This document shows positions 36,512 to 45,448 of a DNA stretch of 64,000 nucleotides, one piece after another; position 1 is the first letter of the stretch, and each line of letters begins with the position of its first letter. The position numbers were made by a program, and so were the translations under genes. The notes below the pieces were generated by a model. That model had not been told where the DNA came from and ran no database searches. It worked only from the letters and a program-made list of their open reading frames with translations. The stretch spans positions 2,852,001-2,916,000 of the forward strand of contig NZ_JAPENL010000001.1 of NCBI RefSeq assembly GCF_026342015.1, written 5' to 3'. The DNA comes from Micromonospora lupini. Lineage in GTDB: Bacteria; Actinomycetota; Actinomycetes; Mycobacteriales; Micromonosporaceae.

Positions 36512-38133
36512 TTCGCCTCACCCCGCAGCCCGGCCCAGTACGCCCCGTCCACGGCGTCGGCGCTTGCCTTGCGGCGCTTGGCGGACCGGCCCTCGCCGGC
36601 GGCCCGCCGGGCTCGCCGCGACGCCAGGTCGACAAGGGTCGGGGTGTCGTCGACGGGCGGCGGCACCTCCTCGGGGACGTACCGCGCCGGCGGGCGCCAG
36701 TAGTCCGGCTCCTCCGGCAGGTCGTCGTCGGCACTGTGCCTGCCACTGCCGCTGCGCGGCGCGGCCGAGATCGGACCGGCCGAGATGGGGCTCGCCGAGA
36801 TCGGGCCGGCCGAGATCGGCTCGGCGGAGACCGGGCCGGCGGAGATCGGCTCGGCGGCCTGCCAGCGGCGCGGGCTGTCCCACGGCTCCTCGGGCTCCTC
36901 GACGGCCCGTCGGGGCGGCGCCGAGTACCGGGTGCCCTCGTCCTCGGAGCGGGACCGGCGGCTGCTCCGCTCGGCGGCCGGCTCCTCGTCGCGACGGCGG
37001 CGGGTCGGGGCGGTCTCCTCGTCCCGGTCGCGGGTGCGCGACGCGCGCCGCCGGGTCACCGGCTCCAGCTCCTCCTCAACGCTGCGCCGGCTCGACCGGC
37101 GGGTGGTGGTCTCCGCCTCGTCGCGCCGCCCACGCGTCGACAGGTCGGCGTCCTGCCGGGCCGCCGGCGTCTCGTCGCGCCGCCGGCGGCTGGGCCGGGC
37201 CGGCTCGGCGAGCGAGCCGGGCTCGGGCACCACCGGAACTGTGAACCGCTCGGGGTCGCGCCGCCGCGGGCCGGCCGGCGCGGTCCAGGTGGCGGTGGTG
37301 GCCTCTGCCCAGGCGGGGCGCTTGTCCTCGCCTGTGGCGCGGCGGCGGCTCAGGCCGGCCAGCAGCGACCGGCCGCGGCCCTCCTCGGTGGCCCGCCCGG
37401 CCAGCACCGCGTTGCGCACGGCGGCCTGGTGCTGCTCCCGGCTGCGCCGGCCGATGGTGACCGAGAGCCGGACCAGCAGCGCCAGCACGACGAACAGGAT
37501 GCAGGCGAGGTAGCTGAGCACCACCCAGGACTTCGCGGCCCGGCCGGCGTTGAGGCCGTGCAGCACCGCGAACGGCCACGCGAGGTACGCGGTGGAATGC
37601 AGCGACCGCCACAGCCACTTCGGACCGACGCCGGCGAAGCGGGCCCGGATGATGCCGGTCCAGATCACGCTGACCATGAGCAGAGCCGCCACCGTGCCGA
37701 GGCCGACGTAGAGTCCCCGGCCGCCGACGAACGGCACCAGCGAGTCGGTCGCCGCCGCCCGACCGGTAGCGATCTTGGTGAGGACGTGGAAGAGCAGCCC
37801 GGCAGCGCCCAGAACGCCTGTGGCGCGGTGCGCCGACTGCATCAGCACCCGGTGCGAGATGCTCAGCACCAGTCGGTCGGTGGCGAGCAGGCCCAGCATC
37901 ACGGTGAGGCTCAACGACACCAGGGCGATCACCCCGGCGAAGAACTCGGTGAAGAAGAAGCCGTACGCGTACGCCGTCTGACCGGCGCCGGTCAGCATCG
38001 TCGCCGCCCAGAGCCCGGCGAGGACGGACGCGATCAGCAACATCGTCGCCGAGCGCGACCGGGTCCGCACCCCCCGACTGCTGGTGCTGGTCCGGACCTC
38101 GGTGGCCTTCTCGTTCTGCTTTGCCCGGGCCAT
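36508..38133 (-). CDS. Ferric-reductase-like transmembrane protein with long charged C-terminal tail
   Basis: A 541-residue membrane protein. Residues 30-250 hold about six helices with His residues spaced as haem ligands (SHRVLMQSAHRATG, LLFHVLTK, LHSTAYLAWPFAVLHGLNAG), typical of the ferric reductase/YedZ-like cytochrome b fold. The remaining 290 residues are an Arg/Glu-rich disordered cytoplasmic tail with (E/G)PISA repeats near the end. It probably accepts electrons from the NuoF-like protein and passes them across the membrane. ATG 38133 is chosen over GTG 38166; a GAGGAG lies close upstream. First gene of the redox operon, divergent from amylase. Confidence 0.8.
   Translation of the reverse strand: MARAKQNEKATEVRTSTSSRGVRTRSRSATMLLIASVLAGLWAATMLTGAGQTAYAYGFFFTEFFAGVIALVSLSLTVMLGLLATDRLVLSISHRVLMQSAHRATGVLGAAGLLFHVLTKIATGRAAATDSLVPFVGGRGLYVGLGTVAALLMVSVIWTGIIRARFAGVGPKWLWRSLHSTAYLAWPFAVLHGLNAGRAAKSWVVLSYLACILFVVLALLVRLSVTIGRRSREQHQAAVRNAVLAGRATEEGRGRSLLAGLSRRRATGEDKRPAWAEATTATWTAPAGPRRRDPERFTVPVVPEPGSLAEPARPSRRRRDETPAARQDADLSTRGRRDEAETTTRRSSRRSVEEELEPVTRRRASRTRDRDEETAPTRRRRDEEPAAERSSRRSRSEDEGTRYSAPPRRAVEEPEEPWDSPRRWQAAEPISAGPVSAEPISAGPISASPISAGPISAAPRSGSGRHSADDDLPEEPDYWRPPARYVPEEVPPPVDDTPTLVDLASRRARRAAGEGRSAKRRKASADAVDGAYWAGLRGEAK
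36762..36857 (-). repeat. 15-bp tandem repeat in the FRD-like gene
   Basis: About six copies of a 15-bp unit (GCCGAGATCGGACCG variants) encode alternating GPISA and EPISA in the minus-strand protein tail. In-frame repeat with likely copy-number variation. Confidence 0.75.
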
Positions 38134-38308
38134 CTGCTCCTCGATCGTCTCGCGGCGGCGTACCACCGGCCGACCCCTGCTCCCCCATCCAGTACGGAAC
38201 GGCGGGGTGAGCGGATCACCTGGGGACGGAAATTTCTGGGCCGGATCGAACCGACCGGCGCCGGGACGCGTGCACAGGCCACCGTGGACAGTGACAACCG
38301 TCCATGCA

Positions 38309-38336
38309 TTGACAGTCGTTGCAACACGCTTGTAAC
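38309..38336 (+). promoter_or_regulatory. Amylase promoter with overlapping GTTGCAA-N5-TTGTAAC operator
   Basis: TTGACA at 38309-38314 and TGTAAC at 38331-38336 form a -35/-10 pair with 16-bp spacing. The interval contains the near-palindrome GTTGCAA-CACGC-TTGTAAC (38318-38336), and a third half-site GGTTGCAAG follows near 38348. LacI-type maltose regulators of actinomycete amylase genes bind TTGCAA-containing repeats, so repression here is likely. Confidence 0.6.
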
Positions 38337-38434
38337 CTTTCGGCAAATTTCAGCATGGGTTGCAAGATTCGAGCAGCCGATGCGATCCCCCGCCGCACCG
38401 CCACCCCCCACCCCCGCTCCCGTCAGGAGTCCCG

Positions 38435-39880
38435 ATGCACAGACGTCGACGTGGCTCGGCGATCCTCGCCCTCGGCCTGGTCGCCAGCCTGCTCGTCCCC
38501 CTCACCGCGACGGCGCCCCCGGCCGCCGCCAGCCCGTCCGGCGCCAAGAAGGTCATCGTCCAGCTCTTCGAGTGGAACTGGCAGTCGGTGGCAAGCGAGT
38601 GCCAGAGCACCCTCGGCCCGAAGGGCTACGGCTACGTGCAGGTCTCGCCCCCGCAGGAGCACGTGCGGGGCAACCAGTGGTGGCTGGCGTACCAGCCGGT
38701 CAGCTACCGGATCGAGTCCCGCAAGGGCACCCGGTCCCAGTTCCAGTCGATGGTGAACACCTGCCACGCGGCAGGTGTCAAGGTCCTCGTCGACGCCGTC
38801 ATCAACCACATGTCCGGTCAGGACAACGGCGGCACCGGCTGGGCCGGCTCGTCGTACGCGCACTACGACTACCCGGGCATCTACCAGACCCAGGACTTCC
38901 ACCACTGCGGGCGCAACGGCGGCGACGACATCGCCAACTACAACGACAGGTACGAGGTGCAGAACTGTGAGCTGGTCAACCTGTCGGACCTGAAGACCGA
39001 GTCGGACTACGTCCGAACGAAGATCGCGTCGTACCTCAACGACCTGCTCTCCCTCGGCGTGGACGGGTTCCGGCTGGACGCCAGCAAGCACATGCCGGCG
39101 GCCGACATCGCCGCCATCAGGGGCAAGCTCTCCCGCTCGGCGTACCTCGTCCAGGAGGTCATCTACGGCGCCGGCGAGCCGGTCCAACCGACCGAGTACA
39201 CGGGCAACGGTGACGTGCACGAGTTCCGCTACGGCAAGGACCTGGCCCGGGTGTTCCGCTCGGAGAAGCTGGCGTACCTGCGCAACTTCGGCGAGGGCTG
39301 GGGCCACCTGCCCACCGGGTCCGCCGCGGTGTTCGTGGACAACCACGACACCCAGCGCGACAACAGCGGGGTGCTTACCTACCGCGACCGGGGCATCTAC
39401 GCCCTGGCGAACGCCTTCATGCTGGCCTGGCCGTACGGCTCGCCGACAGTCATGTCCAGCTACACCTTCAGCGACCGGGACGCCGGCCCGCCCTCGGACG
39501 GCGCGAACAAGACGCTGAACACCACCTGCTACGCCGGCTGGGAGTGCGAGCACCGCTGGCCGGTGATCGCCAACATGGTCGGCTTCCGCAACGCCACCGA
39601 GGGCGCCGCGGTGGCCAACTGGTACGACAACGGCACCAACCACATCGCGTTCAGCCGCAGCGGCAAGGGCTTCGTCACGCTCAACGACGAGGATTCGGCC
39701 GTGAACGGTCGCTCGTACTACACCGGGCTGCCCGCCGGCCGGTACTGCGACGTCATCCACGGCACGTACGCGGGCGGCACCTGCAGCGGGCCGGTGATCA
39801 CCGTGGACGGTAACGGCTGGTTCGCCGCGAACGTACCCTCGCACGACGCGGTCGCGATCCACATCGGCGCGCGGGTCTGA
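38435..39880 (+). CDS. Secreted alpha-amylase (GH13)
   Basis: A 481-residue extracellular endo-acting amylase for starch. Residues 1-32 form a signal peptide ending at AAAS. The GH13 catalytic triad is visible: Asp in GVDGFRLDASKH, Glu in LVQEVIYG and Asp in FVDNHDTQ. A C-terminal beta domain follows; there is no CBM20 starch-binding module, so it is the short form of the Streptomyces-type enzyme. TCAGGAG precedes the ATG. The promoter carries a LacI/MalR-like operator, and a hairpin terminator ends the unit. Confidence 0.93.
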   Translation: MHRRRRGSAILALGLVASLLVPLTATAPPAAASPSGAKKVIVQLFEWNWQSVASECQSTLGPKGYGYVQVSPPQEHVRGNQWWLAYQPVSYRIESRKGTRSQFQSMVNTCHAAGVKVLVDAVINHMSGQDNGGTGWAGSSYAHYDYPGIYQTQDFHHCGRNGGDDIANYNDRYEVQNCELVNLSDLKTESDYVRTKIASYLNDLLSLGVDGFRLDASKHMPAADIAAIRGKLSRSAYLVQEVIYGAGEPVQPTEYTGNGDVHEFRYGKDLARVFRSEKLAYLRNFGEGWGHLPTGSAAVFVDNHDTQRDNSGVLTYRDRGIYALANAFMLAWPYGSPTVMSSYTFSDRDAGPPSDGANKTLNTTCYAGWECEHRWPVIANMVGFRNATEGAAVANWYDNGTNHIAFSRSGKGFVTLNDEDSAVNGRSYYTGLPAGRYCDVIHGTYAGGTCSGPVITVDGNGWFAANVPSHDAVAIHIGARV

Positions 39881-39883
39881 GCG

Positions 39884-39920
39884 TCGGGGCCCCCGGGTAT
39901 CGGCGAACCGGGGGCCCCGA
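39884..39920 (+). terminator. Hairpin terminator after amylase
   Basis: Perfect 13-bp stem, TCGGGGCCCCCGG (39884-39896) and its complement (39908-39920), with an 11-nt loop, beginning four bases after the stop codon. Confidence 0.87.
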
Positions 39921-39946
39921 ACCACCCATCGACATAAAGTGGTTTG

Positions 39947-40852
39947 GTGCCGTTTGACCGAATGAGCCCGTACCGTCGCCGGGGTGCCTGGGTGGTCACC
40001 GCCGTCGCCGTGGCCGCCCTGCTGATCACCGCGCTGCTTGTCGGCCAGGCCCTCACCCCGCGCTCGACGAACCCCGACCGACCCGCGGCGGCCGACCCGA
40101 CGCCGAGCAGCATCGAGCAGAGCCCGGACGAGTCCGTCCCGCCGGCCGCGCCCGCCCCGGCCGGGCTGCCGGTGCTCGACTACGACCCCGCGCCCAGTGG
40201 CTTCCCCGCCGACCCGGCCACCATGGACATCACGCCGCTGACCGAGGGCGTGCACCCGACCGGGCGGATCGCCGCGTACGACGCGCCCGGCGGACGACCG
40301 CTGGCCTTCCTCGAACCGACGCTCGCCGGTGTCGAGCTGACCGTGCCGGTCGCGCAGCGGCGGGTCGGCTGGACGGCAGTGCTGCTGCCCTCGGCCAACA
40401 GGCGTCTCGCCTGGCTCGCGCCCGGCGGGTTCGACACCGTGGCGCTGCGCGACCAGATCGTGGTGGAGCGCAAGGCGCACCGGCTGACCTGGTACCGGGC
40501 CGGCAAGGCGGTGCGCTCCTGGGAGACGAGCCTCGGCCAGTCCGGGCAGGAGACACCGCTCGGGCGGACCTTCGTCCTGGGCCGCACCCCACCGCCCGAG
40601 GAGGTCTACGGCGGGGTGGACATCTACGCCCTCGGCTCGGTGCCCGACGACCCGGAGGCGGTGCCCACCGGGCTGCGCGGCGCGCACATCGGCCTGCACA
40701 CCTGGTACAACGACGACGACCTGGGCGAGAACACCACCAACGGCTGCATCCGGGTCACCCGCAGCGGCCAGCGGGAACTGCTCGCCGAGGTCCGGCCCGG
40801 CAGCAGCCTGGTGGTGGTCGACCAGCTCCCCACCCCGCCGCCGACCGCCTGA
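39947..40852 (+). CDS. L,D-transpeptidase (YkuD domain)
   Basis: A 301-residue envelope protein with one N-terminal membrane anchor (residues 16-36), a Pro-rich linker, and a C-terminal YkuD domain containing HIGLHTWYN and TTNGCIRV, where Cys is the catalytic nucleophile and His its base. It would form 3-3 cross-links in peptidoglycan or attach proteins. A CATAAAGT stretch at 39933-39940 resembles a -10 element seven bases before GTG 39947, so translation may be leaderless from there; ATG 39962 is the other choice. Convergent with the response regulator gene, 10 bp away. Confidence 0.83.
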   Translation: MPFDRMSPYRRRGAWVVTAVAVAALLITALLVGQALTPRSTNPDRPAAADPTPSSIEQSPDESVPPAAPAPAGLPVLDYDPAPSGFPADPATMDITPLTEGVHPTGRIAAYDAPGGRPLAFLEPTLAGVELTVPVAQRRVGWTAVLLPSANRRLAWLAPGGFDTVALRDQIVVERKAHRLTWYRAGKAVRSWETSLGQSGQETPLGRTFVLGRTPPPEEVYGGVDIYALGSVPDDPEAVPTGLRGAHIGLHTWYNDDDLGENTTNGCIRVTRSGQRELLAEVRPGSSLVVVDQLPTPPPTA

Positions 40853-40862
40853 GCCGCGCCAC

Positions 40863-41495
40863 TCAGTCGCCGAGCAGCCAGCCGTTCTGCTCGGCGATGC
40901 GCACGGCCGCGGCCCGGTTGCGGGCGCCGGTCTTGCCGATCGCCGCCGAGAGGTGGTTGCGCACCGTCCCCTCGGACAGGTGCAGCGCCTTCGCCAGCTC
41001 GGCGACCGCACCACCGGCCCGGGCCGCCCGCAACACCTCGGTCTCCCGCTCGGTAAGCGGGCTCGCCCCGGTGGCCAGGGTCTCCGCGGCAAGCGTCGGA
41101 TCGACCACCCGCAGGCCGGCGTGCACCCGGCGGACCGCGTCGGCGAGCTGCCGGGCCGGGGTGTCCTTGACCACGAAACCGTTCGCGCCGGCCTCCATGG
41201 CCCGGCGCAGGTAGCCGGGCCGACCGAAGGTGGTCACCACGAGCACCCGGCAGGCCGGCAGCGCGGCCCGCAACGCGGCGGTCGCGGCGATCCCGTCCAG
41301 GCCGGGCATCTCCACGTCCAGCAGTGCCACGTCGGGAGCGGTGCGGCGGGCCTCGGCCACCACCTCGTCGCCGCGGCCGACCTCGGCCACCACGCTCAGG
41401 TCCGGCTCCAGCGAGAGCAGCGCGGCGAGCGCGCCCCGCACCAGCGCCTGGTCATCGGCGAGCAGGAGCCGGATCGGCGTACCCGCCGTGCTCAC
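40863..41495 (-). CDS. NarL/DesR-type response regulator
   Basis: A 210-residue two-component regulator. The receiver domain has the acidic pair LLADDQ and phospho-acceptor Asp in ALLDVEMPG near residue 59, with Lys in VVKDTP. The LuxR-type helix-turn-helix is at the C-terminus (ERETEVLRAARAGG ... SEGTVRNHLSAAI). GTG 41495 overlaps the stop of the histidine kinase (GTGA). It is the last gene of an ABC exporter-kinase-regulator operon and probably controls that operon. Confidence 0.92.
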   Translation of the reverse strand: MSTAGTPIRLLLADDQALVRGALAALLSLEPDLSVVAEVGRGDEVVAEARRTAPDVALLDVEMPGLDGIAATAALRAALPACRVLVVTTFGRPGYLRRAMEAGANGFVVKDTPARQLADAVRRVHAGLRVVDPTLAAETLATGASPLTERETEVLRAARAGGAVAELAKALHLSEGTVRNHLSAAIGKTGARNRAAAVRIAEQNGWLLGD

Positions 41496-42634
41496 CGGGC
41501 CTCCACCGGGGCGTGCACCCGCAGCAGGAAACCGGTGCCGTCGTCCCGCCGGCGACCGACTGTCACCACGGCGTCCAGCCGGCGGGCCCGTTCCCGCAGA
41601 CCGACCAGCCCGTACCCGGTGGCGTCCGGCGTGGACGGCCCCCGGCCGTCGTCGCTCACCTCGACGCCGTCCGGACGCACCCGGATCGTGCAGCACCGCG
41701 CCCCGCTGTGCCGGACCACGTTCGTCACCCCTTCGCGTACCGCCCAGCCGAACAGCCGGTCCCACTCCCTGGGCAGCTCCGGCGCCTCGGCCGGCAACTC
41801 CGCCGCGATGCCCGCCGCGGCGAGGGCGGACCGCGCGCCGGCCAGCTCCCCGGCGAGCGTGACCTCCCGGTACGCCCCGACGGTCTGCCGCACGTCGGCC
41901 AGCGCCGCCCGCGCCAGGCTCTCCACCTCGGCGATCTCGGCTGCCGCCCGGGCGGTGTCGACGTCGATCAGCCGCCCGGCCAGCTCGGCCTTGATCGCCA
42001 CCACGGTCAGCGAGTGCCCGAGGATGTCGTGCAGGTCGCGGGCGGCGCGGGCCCGCTCCTCGGCGACCGCGAGCCGGCCGATCTCCTGCTGGGCGGCCCG
42101 CAACTCGCTGTTGCGCTGAGCCAGCCGGGACACACCGAACATGGCGAACGAGGCGAGCAGCACCGCGACGGTGACAGTGCTCTCCCCCGTCCAGGTCGGC
42201 ACCAGCCAGGCCCCCACCAGGGGAATCAGTGCGCAGAGCACCACGATGACCAACGCCTGCGTCGCCGACAGCAGGAACACCGCCGACGCGGCCACGAACA
42301 CCAGCGTGGCCGTCCAGTCCCCGGCGGTGCCCGGGATGCTGGCCAGACCCACAGCCACCAACCCCAACAGCGCGATCCCGGCCCGCCGTGGAGGAATCGG
42401 TTGAAGGTGCTCACGCAGGTAACGGGCCCACTGGAACAGCAGCACGTAGCCCAGGCCGAAGACCAAGAGGGTGGCCACACCGACGACTCGCCGCCACGGC
42501 TGCGCCTGGTCCAGCGCCGTGGAGATCGGCACGTTGAGGAAGAACAGCCACACCGCTGCCAGCATCCAACCGGTGAGCCGCCATCGGCGGCTCACCGGTC
42601 GGGGCTGACCCGTCAGGGAGTCCATCGGGTCCAC
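41492..42634 (-). CDS. DesK-type sensor histidine kinase
   Basis: A 380-residue membrane kinase. Five or six membrane helices fill residues 20-165, with no large external loop, which points to sensing within the membrane. The HisKA_3 phospho-acceptor is in ARDLHDILGHSL, and the ATPase has VREGVTNVVRHS, DDGRG and GLVGLRERA. GTG 42634 or ATG 42625 may be used. It lies between the ABC permease and the response regulator, in the arrangement typical of exporters that respond to membrane-active compounds. Confidence 0.9.
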   Translation of the reverse strand: MDPMDSLTGQPRPVSRRWRLTGWMLAAVWLFFLNVPISTALDQAQPWRRVVGVATLLVFGLGYVLLFQWARYLREHLQPIPPRRAGIALLGLVAVGLASIPGTAGDWTATLVFVAASAVFLLSATQALVIVVLCALIPLVGAWLVPTWTGESTVTVAVLLASFAMFGVSRLAQRNSELRAAQQEIGRLAVAEERARAARDLHDILGHSLTVVAIKAELAGRLIDVDTARAAAEIAEVESLARAALADVRQTVGAYREVTLAGELAGARSALAAAGIAAELPAEAPELPREWDRLFGWAVREGVTNVVRHSGARCCTIRVRPDGVEVSDDGRGPSTPDATGYGLVGLRERARRLDAVVTVGRRRDDGTGFLLRVHAPVEAR

Positions 42635-42651
42635 GCTAGCGGTCGCGGCGG

Positions 42652-43485
42652 TCAGACCCGAGCGGTGTCCCGGCGGAACAGCCGGGCCGCGCCGATGCCG
42701 AAGGCCAGGGTCCAGAAGACCATGTTGGCCACCCCGGCCATGCTGATCCCGTCGCCGGTCAGCGGGGCGCGGGCCAGCTCACCCATGCCGTACACCGGGG
42801 TGAACTTCGCGGCCTGCTGGAGCACGTGCGGCAGCACCTCGACCGGCACGAACAGCCCGCCGAACATGGCCAGCACCGCCAGGATCGGCCCGATGAACTG
42901 CATGACGTTCTCGGCCGGCACCAGGTAGCCGATGAACAGACCGAACGCGGCGAAGACCAGCGAGCCGAGCCACGCGGCGAGCCCGGACAGCAGCCAGACG
43001 TCCAGCGGGAGACGGACGCCGGCCGCGGCGCCCACCACGAACTCGATGACGACCGCGAGCAGGCCGAGGGTCATCGCGGTGGCCACCTTCGTCGCCACGT
43101 ATGCGGTCGGGCGCAGCGGGGTGAGCCGTAGCTGCCGGCTCCAACCCAACGCCCGCTCGGTGGCCACCGCGCCGCCCGCGCTCGTGGTCGCCACCATCGC
43201 CGCGTACACGGCGAGGCTGATCATGACGTACGCCGTCACGGGCCGGCCGTTGTCAAGCGTCTGCCCCCGCTGCGGGAGGCCGAAGATGAGGAAGAAGACA
43301 GCCGGCATGATCAGCGTGAAGGCGAGGGTGCGGCGGTTGCGCAGCACGCGGCGCAGCTCGATGCCGAGAACGGCCGGGGCGAAGCCACCCAGGGCGGGCA
43401 GCCGGCGGTCGGGCGGGCCGGGTCGGTCGGGCTGGGTGGGTCGGTCGGTGCGGGTGGCGGCGGGGGCGGCCGGCAGGGTGGACAT
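42652..43485 (-). CDS. ABC-2 type transporter permease
   Basis: A 277-residue membrane subunit with six helices after a Pro/Arg-rich N-terminal stretch of about 30 residues. The conserved ABC-2 features are the N-terminal VLGIELRRVLRNRRTLAFTLIMPAVFF region and the C-terminal LAMFGGLFVPVEVLP. It pairs with the ATPase encoded one base upstream. The substrate may be a drug or lipid; operon linkage to the DesK/DesR pair suggests export of a membrane-damaging compound. Confidence 0.9.
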   Translation of the reverse strand: MSTLPAAPAATRTDRPTQPDRPGPPDRRLPALGGFAPAVLGIELRRVLRNRRTLAFTLIMPAVFFLIFGLPQRGQTLDNGRPVTAYVMISLAVYAAMVATTSAGGAVATERALGWSRQLRLTPLRPTAYVATKVATAMTLGLLAVVIEFVVGAAAGVRLPLDVWLLSGLAAWLGSLVFAAFGLFIGYLVPAENVMQFIGPILAVLAMFGGLFVPVEVLPHVLQQAAKFTPVYGMGELARAPLTGDGISMAGVANMVFWTLAFGIGAARLFRRDTARV

Positions 43486-43486
43486 C

Positions 43487-44386
43487 TCAGGCTCCGATGC
43501 GCTCGGTGGTCAGGGCGAGGAAGGCGTCCTCGAGGTTGCGGGAGGTGATCTCCACGTCCCGGGCGGCGGTCCGGGTGAGCAGGTGGCGGGCGATCGCGTC
43601 CGAGTCGCCGGTACGCACCAGCACGCTGTCGCCGCGTATCTCCACGGCGTCCACGCCGGGCAGCGCGGCCAGCGCCGCCTGGTCGGCGCCGGGCAGGGTG
43701 GCCCGCACCGTACGGCCGGCGGCCAGGTTCTTGATCTCCGCGGTGGTGCCGTCGGCGACGATCCGTCCCTGCCGGACCAGCACGATCCGGTCGGCGTACG
43801 CGTCCGCCTCGTCCAGGTAGTGGGTGGCGAAGATGACAGTCCTGCCGTCGCGGGCGTCGCGGCGCAGGGCCTGCCAGAAGTCCCGGCGACCCTCGACGTC
43901 CATCCCCGTCGTCGGCTCGTCGAGCACCATCAGGTCCGGGTCCGGCAGGAGGGCCAACGCGAAACGCAGCCGCTGCTGCTGGCCGCCGGAGCACCGCCCC
44001 ACGATCCGGTCGGCGATGTCGGCGATGCCGGCGCGCTCCAGCACCTCGGCAGCCGGGCGGGTGTGCCGGTAGAAGTGGGCGGTCATCCGCACGGTCTCGC
44101 CCACGGTGAGGTCCTTGAGCAGTCCGCCGGTCTGGAGTACGGCGGCGATCCGACCCCGGGCCACCGCCTCGTCGGCGGTGCCGCCCAGAACGCGGACCGT
44201 GCCCGCGTCCGGGCGGGCCAGGCCGAGCAGCATGTCGATGGTGGTGGTCTTGCCCGCCCCGTTGGGGCCGAGGAACGCCACCACCTCGCCGGGCTGCACC
44301 CGCAGGCTCAGCCCGTCGACCGCGGTGACCGTACCGAAGGTCTTGGTGAGGCCGTTCAGCTCGACGGCCGGATGCGTACTGGTCAT
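43487..44386 (-). CDS. ABC transporter ATP-binding protein
   Basis: A 299-residue ATPase of the DrrA/CcmA-like class. Walker A is GPNGAGKTTT, the signature is CSGGQQQRLRFAL, Walker B is LMVLDEPTTG and the H-loop is ATHYLDEAD. The C-terminal 80 residues form the dimer domain of drug exporters. It is the first gene of the operon, and a dyad TGACATTTGTCA lies 60 bp upstream of its start. Confidence 0.93.
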   Translation of the reverse strand: MTSTHPAVELNGLTKTFGTVTAVDGLSLRVQPGEVVAFLGPNGAGKTTTIDMLLGLARPDAGTVRVLGGTADEAVARGRIAAVLQTGGLLKDLTVGETVRMTAHFYRHTRPAAEVLERAGIADIADRIVGRCSGGQQQRLRFALALLPDPDLMVLDEPTTGMDVEGRRDFWQALRRDARDGRTVIFATHYLDEADAYADRIVLVRQGRIVADGTTAEIKNLAAGRTVRATLPGADQAALAALPGVDAVEIRGDSVLVRTGDSDAIARHLLTRTAARDVEITSRNLEDAFLALTTERIGA

Positions 44387-44446
44387 GGCACAGATGCTCC
44401 GGCGTCGCGGACCGGGGTTCCCGGAGCGGCCGTCACGTTCCGGCCG

Positions 44447-44458
44447 TGACATTTGTCA
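44447..44458 (-). promoter_or_regulatory. Palindrome TGACATTTGTCA upstream of the ABC/TCS operon
   Basis: Perfect 5-bp arms with a 2-bp centre, about 61 bp upstream of the ATPase start. A second dyad, GTCACG-N7-CGTGAC (44432-44450), overlaps it. NarL-type regulators bind such sites, so autoregulation by the operon's response regulator is plausible. Confidence 0.45.
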
Positions 44459-44575
44459 GGGGCCATGCGTCGGCGCCACGCGGGGCCCGCCCTCCGGCCG
44501 GGCCGCGACGGGAGGAATTCCGGGCGCGGCAGCGGGTAAGCGCGCGGCCGGACACCGCGACACCGGGAGGAAGCG

Positions 44576-45430
44576 ATGGGTGCCACGCCGCAGGGCCGGG
44601 TCGACACGGTCGTACTGATCCACGGACTCTGGATGACCCCACGCAGCTGGCAGGGGTGGATCGAACGGTTCACCGCGCGCGGCATGCACGTCATCGCCCC
44701 CGCCTGGCCCGGGATGGATCGGTCCGTGGAGCAGTTGCGCGACGATCCCACCCCGATCGCCCAGCAGAGCATGGCCACGATCGTGGCGCACTACGACCGG
44801 ATCATCCGGGCGCTCCCCCGACCGCCGATCATCATGGGGCACTCGTTCGGTGGCCTGTTCGCGCAGGTCCTCGCGGATCGGGGCCTGGGCGCGGCGGCGG
44901 TGGGGGTGCATCCCGCGGCGGTGAAGGGGGTGCTCAAGGTGCCGCTGAGCCAGCTGCGCTCCGGCTTCCCCATCCTGCGCAGCCCCGCCAACCGGAGCAG
45001 GGCCGTCCCGTTCACCGCCGACGACTTCGCCTACGCCTTCGGCAACACGATGAGCCGCGCGGACTCCGACCGGGCCTGGCAGCGCTACGCCGTCCCCGGC
45101 GCCGGTCGGGTGTTCTTCGAGGGCGCGTTCGCCAACCTCGACCCGCGCTCACCCGCCCGCGTCGACGTCGGGCGCGACGACCGCGCGCCGCTGCTGCTGA
45201 TGGCCGGCGGAGAGGACCACGTGGTGCCGGCGTCGGTGGTCCGGACCAACGCGGGGCTCTACCAGAAGTCCCGGGCACTCACCGCGTACGAGGAGTTCCC
45301 CGGCCGGTCGCACTTCACGGTCGGGCAGGACGGCTGGGAACAGATCGCCGACTACGCGCTGGACTGGGCGCTGCGCGCGGCGGCGCTGCCCCGGGAGGCG
45401 ACAGTCGCCAGCGAAGCCCCTCGCCGCTGA
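44576..45430 (+). CDS. Alpha/beta hydrolase
   Basis: A 284-residue serine hydrolase with oxyanion motif LIHGLWMTPRSW, nucleophile elbow GHSFGG, catalytic Asp in MAGGEDHVVP and His in PGRSHFTVG. The form resembles actinobacterial hydrolases of unknown substrate, with a short cap domain. GGGAGGAAG is placed correctly before ATG 44576. It is divergent from the ABC operon; its 3' end is 18 bp from vapC. Confidence 0.85.
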   Translation: MGATPQGRVDTVVLIHGLWMTPRSWQGWIERFTARGMHVIAPAWPGMDRSVEQLRDDPTPIAQQSMATIVAHYDRIIRALPRPPIIMGHSFGGLFAQVLADRGLGAAAVGVHPAAVKGVLKVPLSQLRSGFPILRSPANRSRAVPFTADDFAYAFGNTMSRADSDRAWQRYAVPGAGRVFFEGAFANLDPRSPARVDVGRDDRAPLLLMAGGEDHVVPASVVRTNAGLYQKSRALTAYEEFPGRSHFTVGQDGWEQIADYALDWALRAAALPREATVASEAPRR

Positions 45431-45448
45431 CCACCCAACGGATTCACC

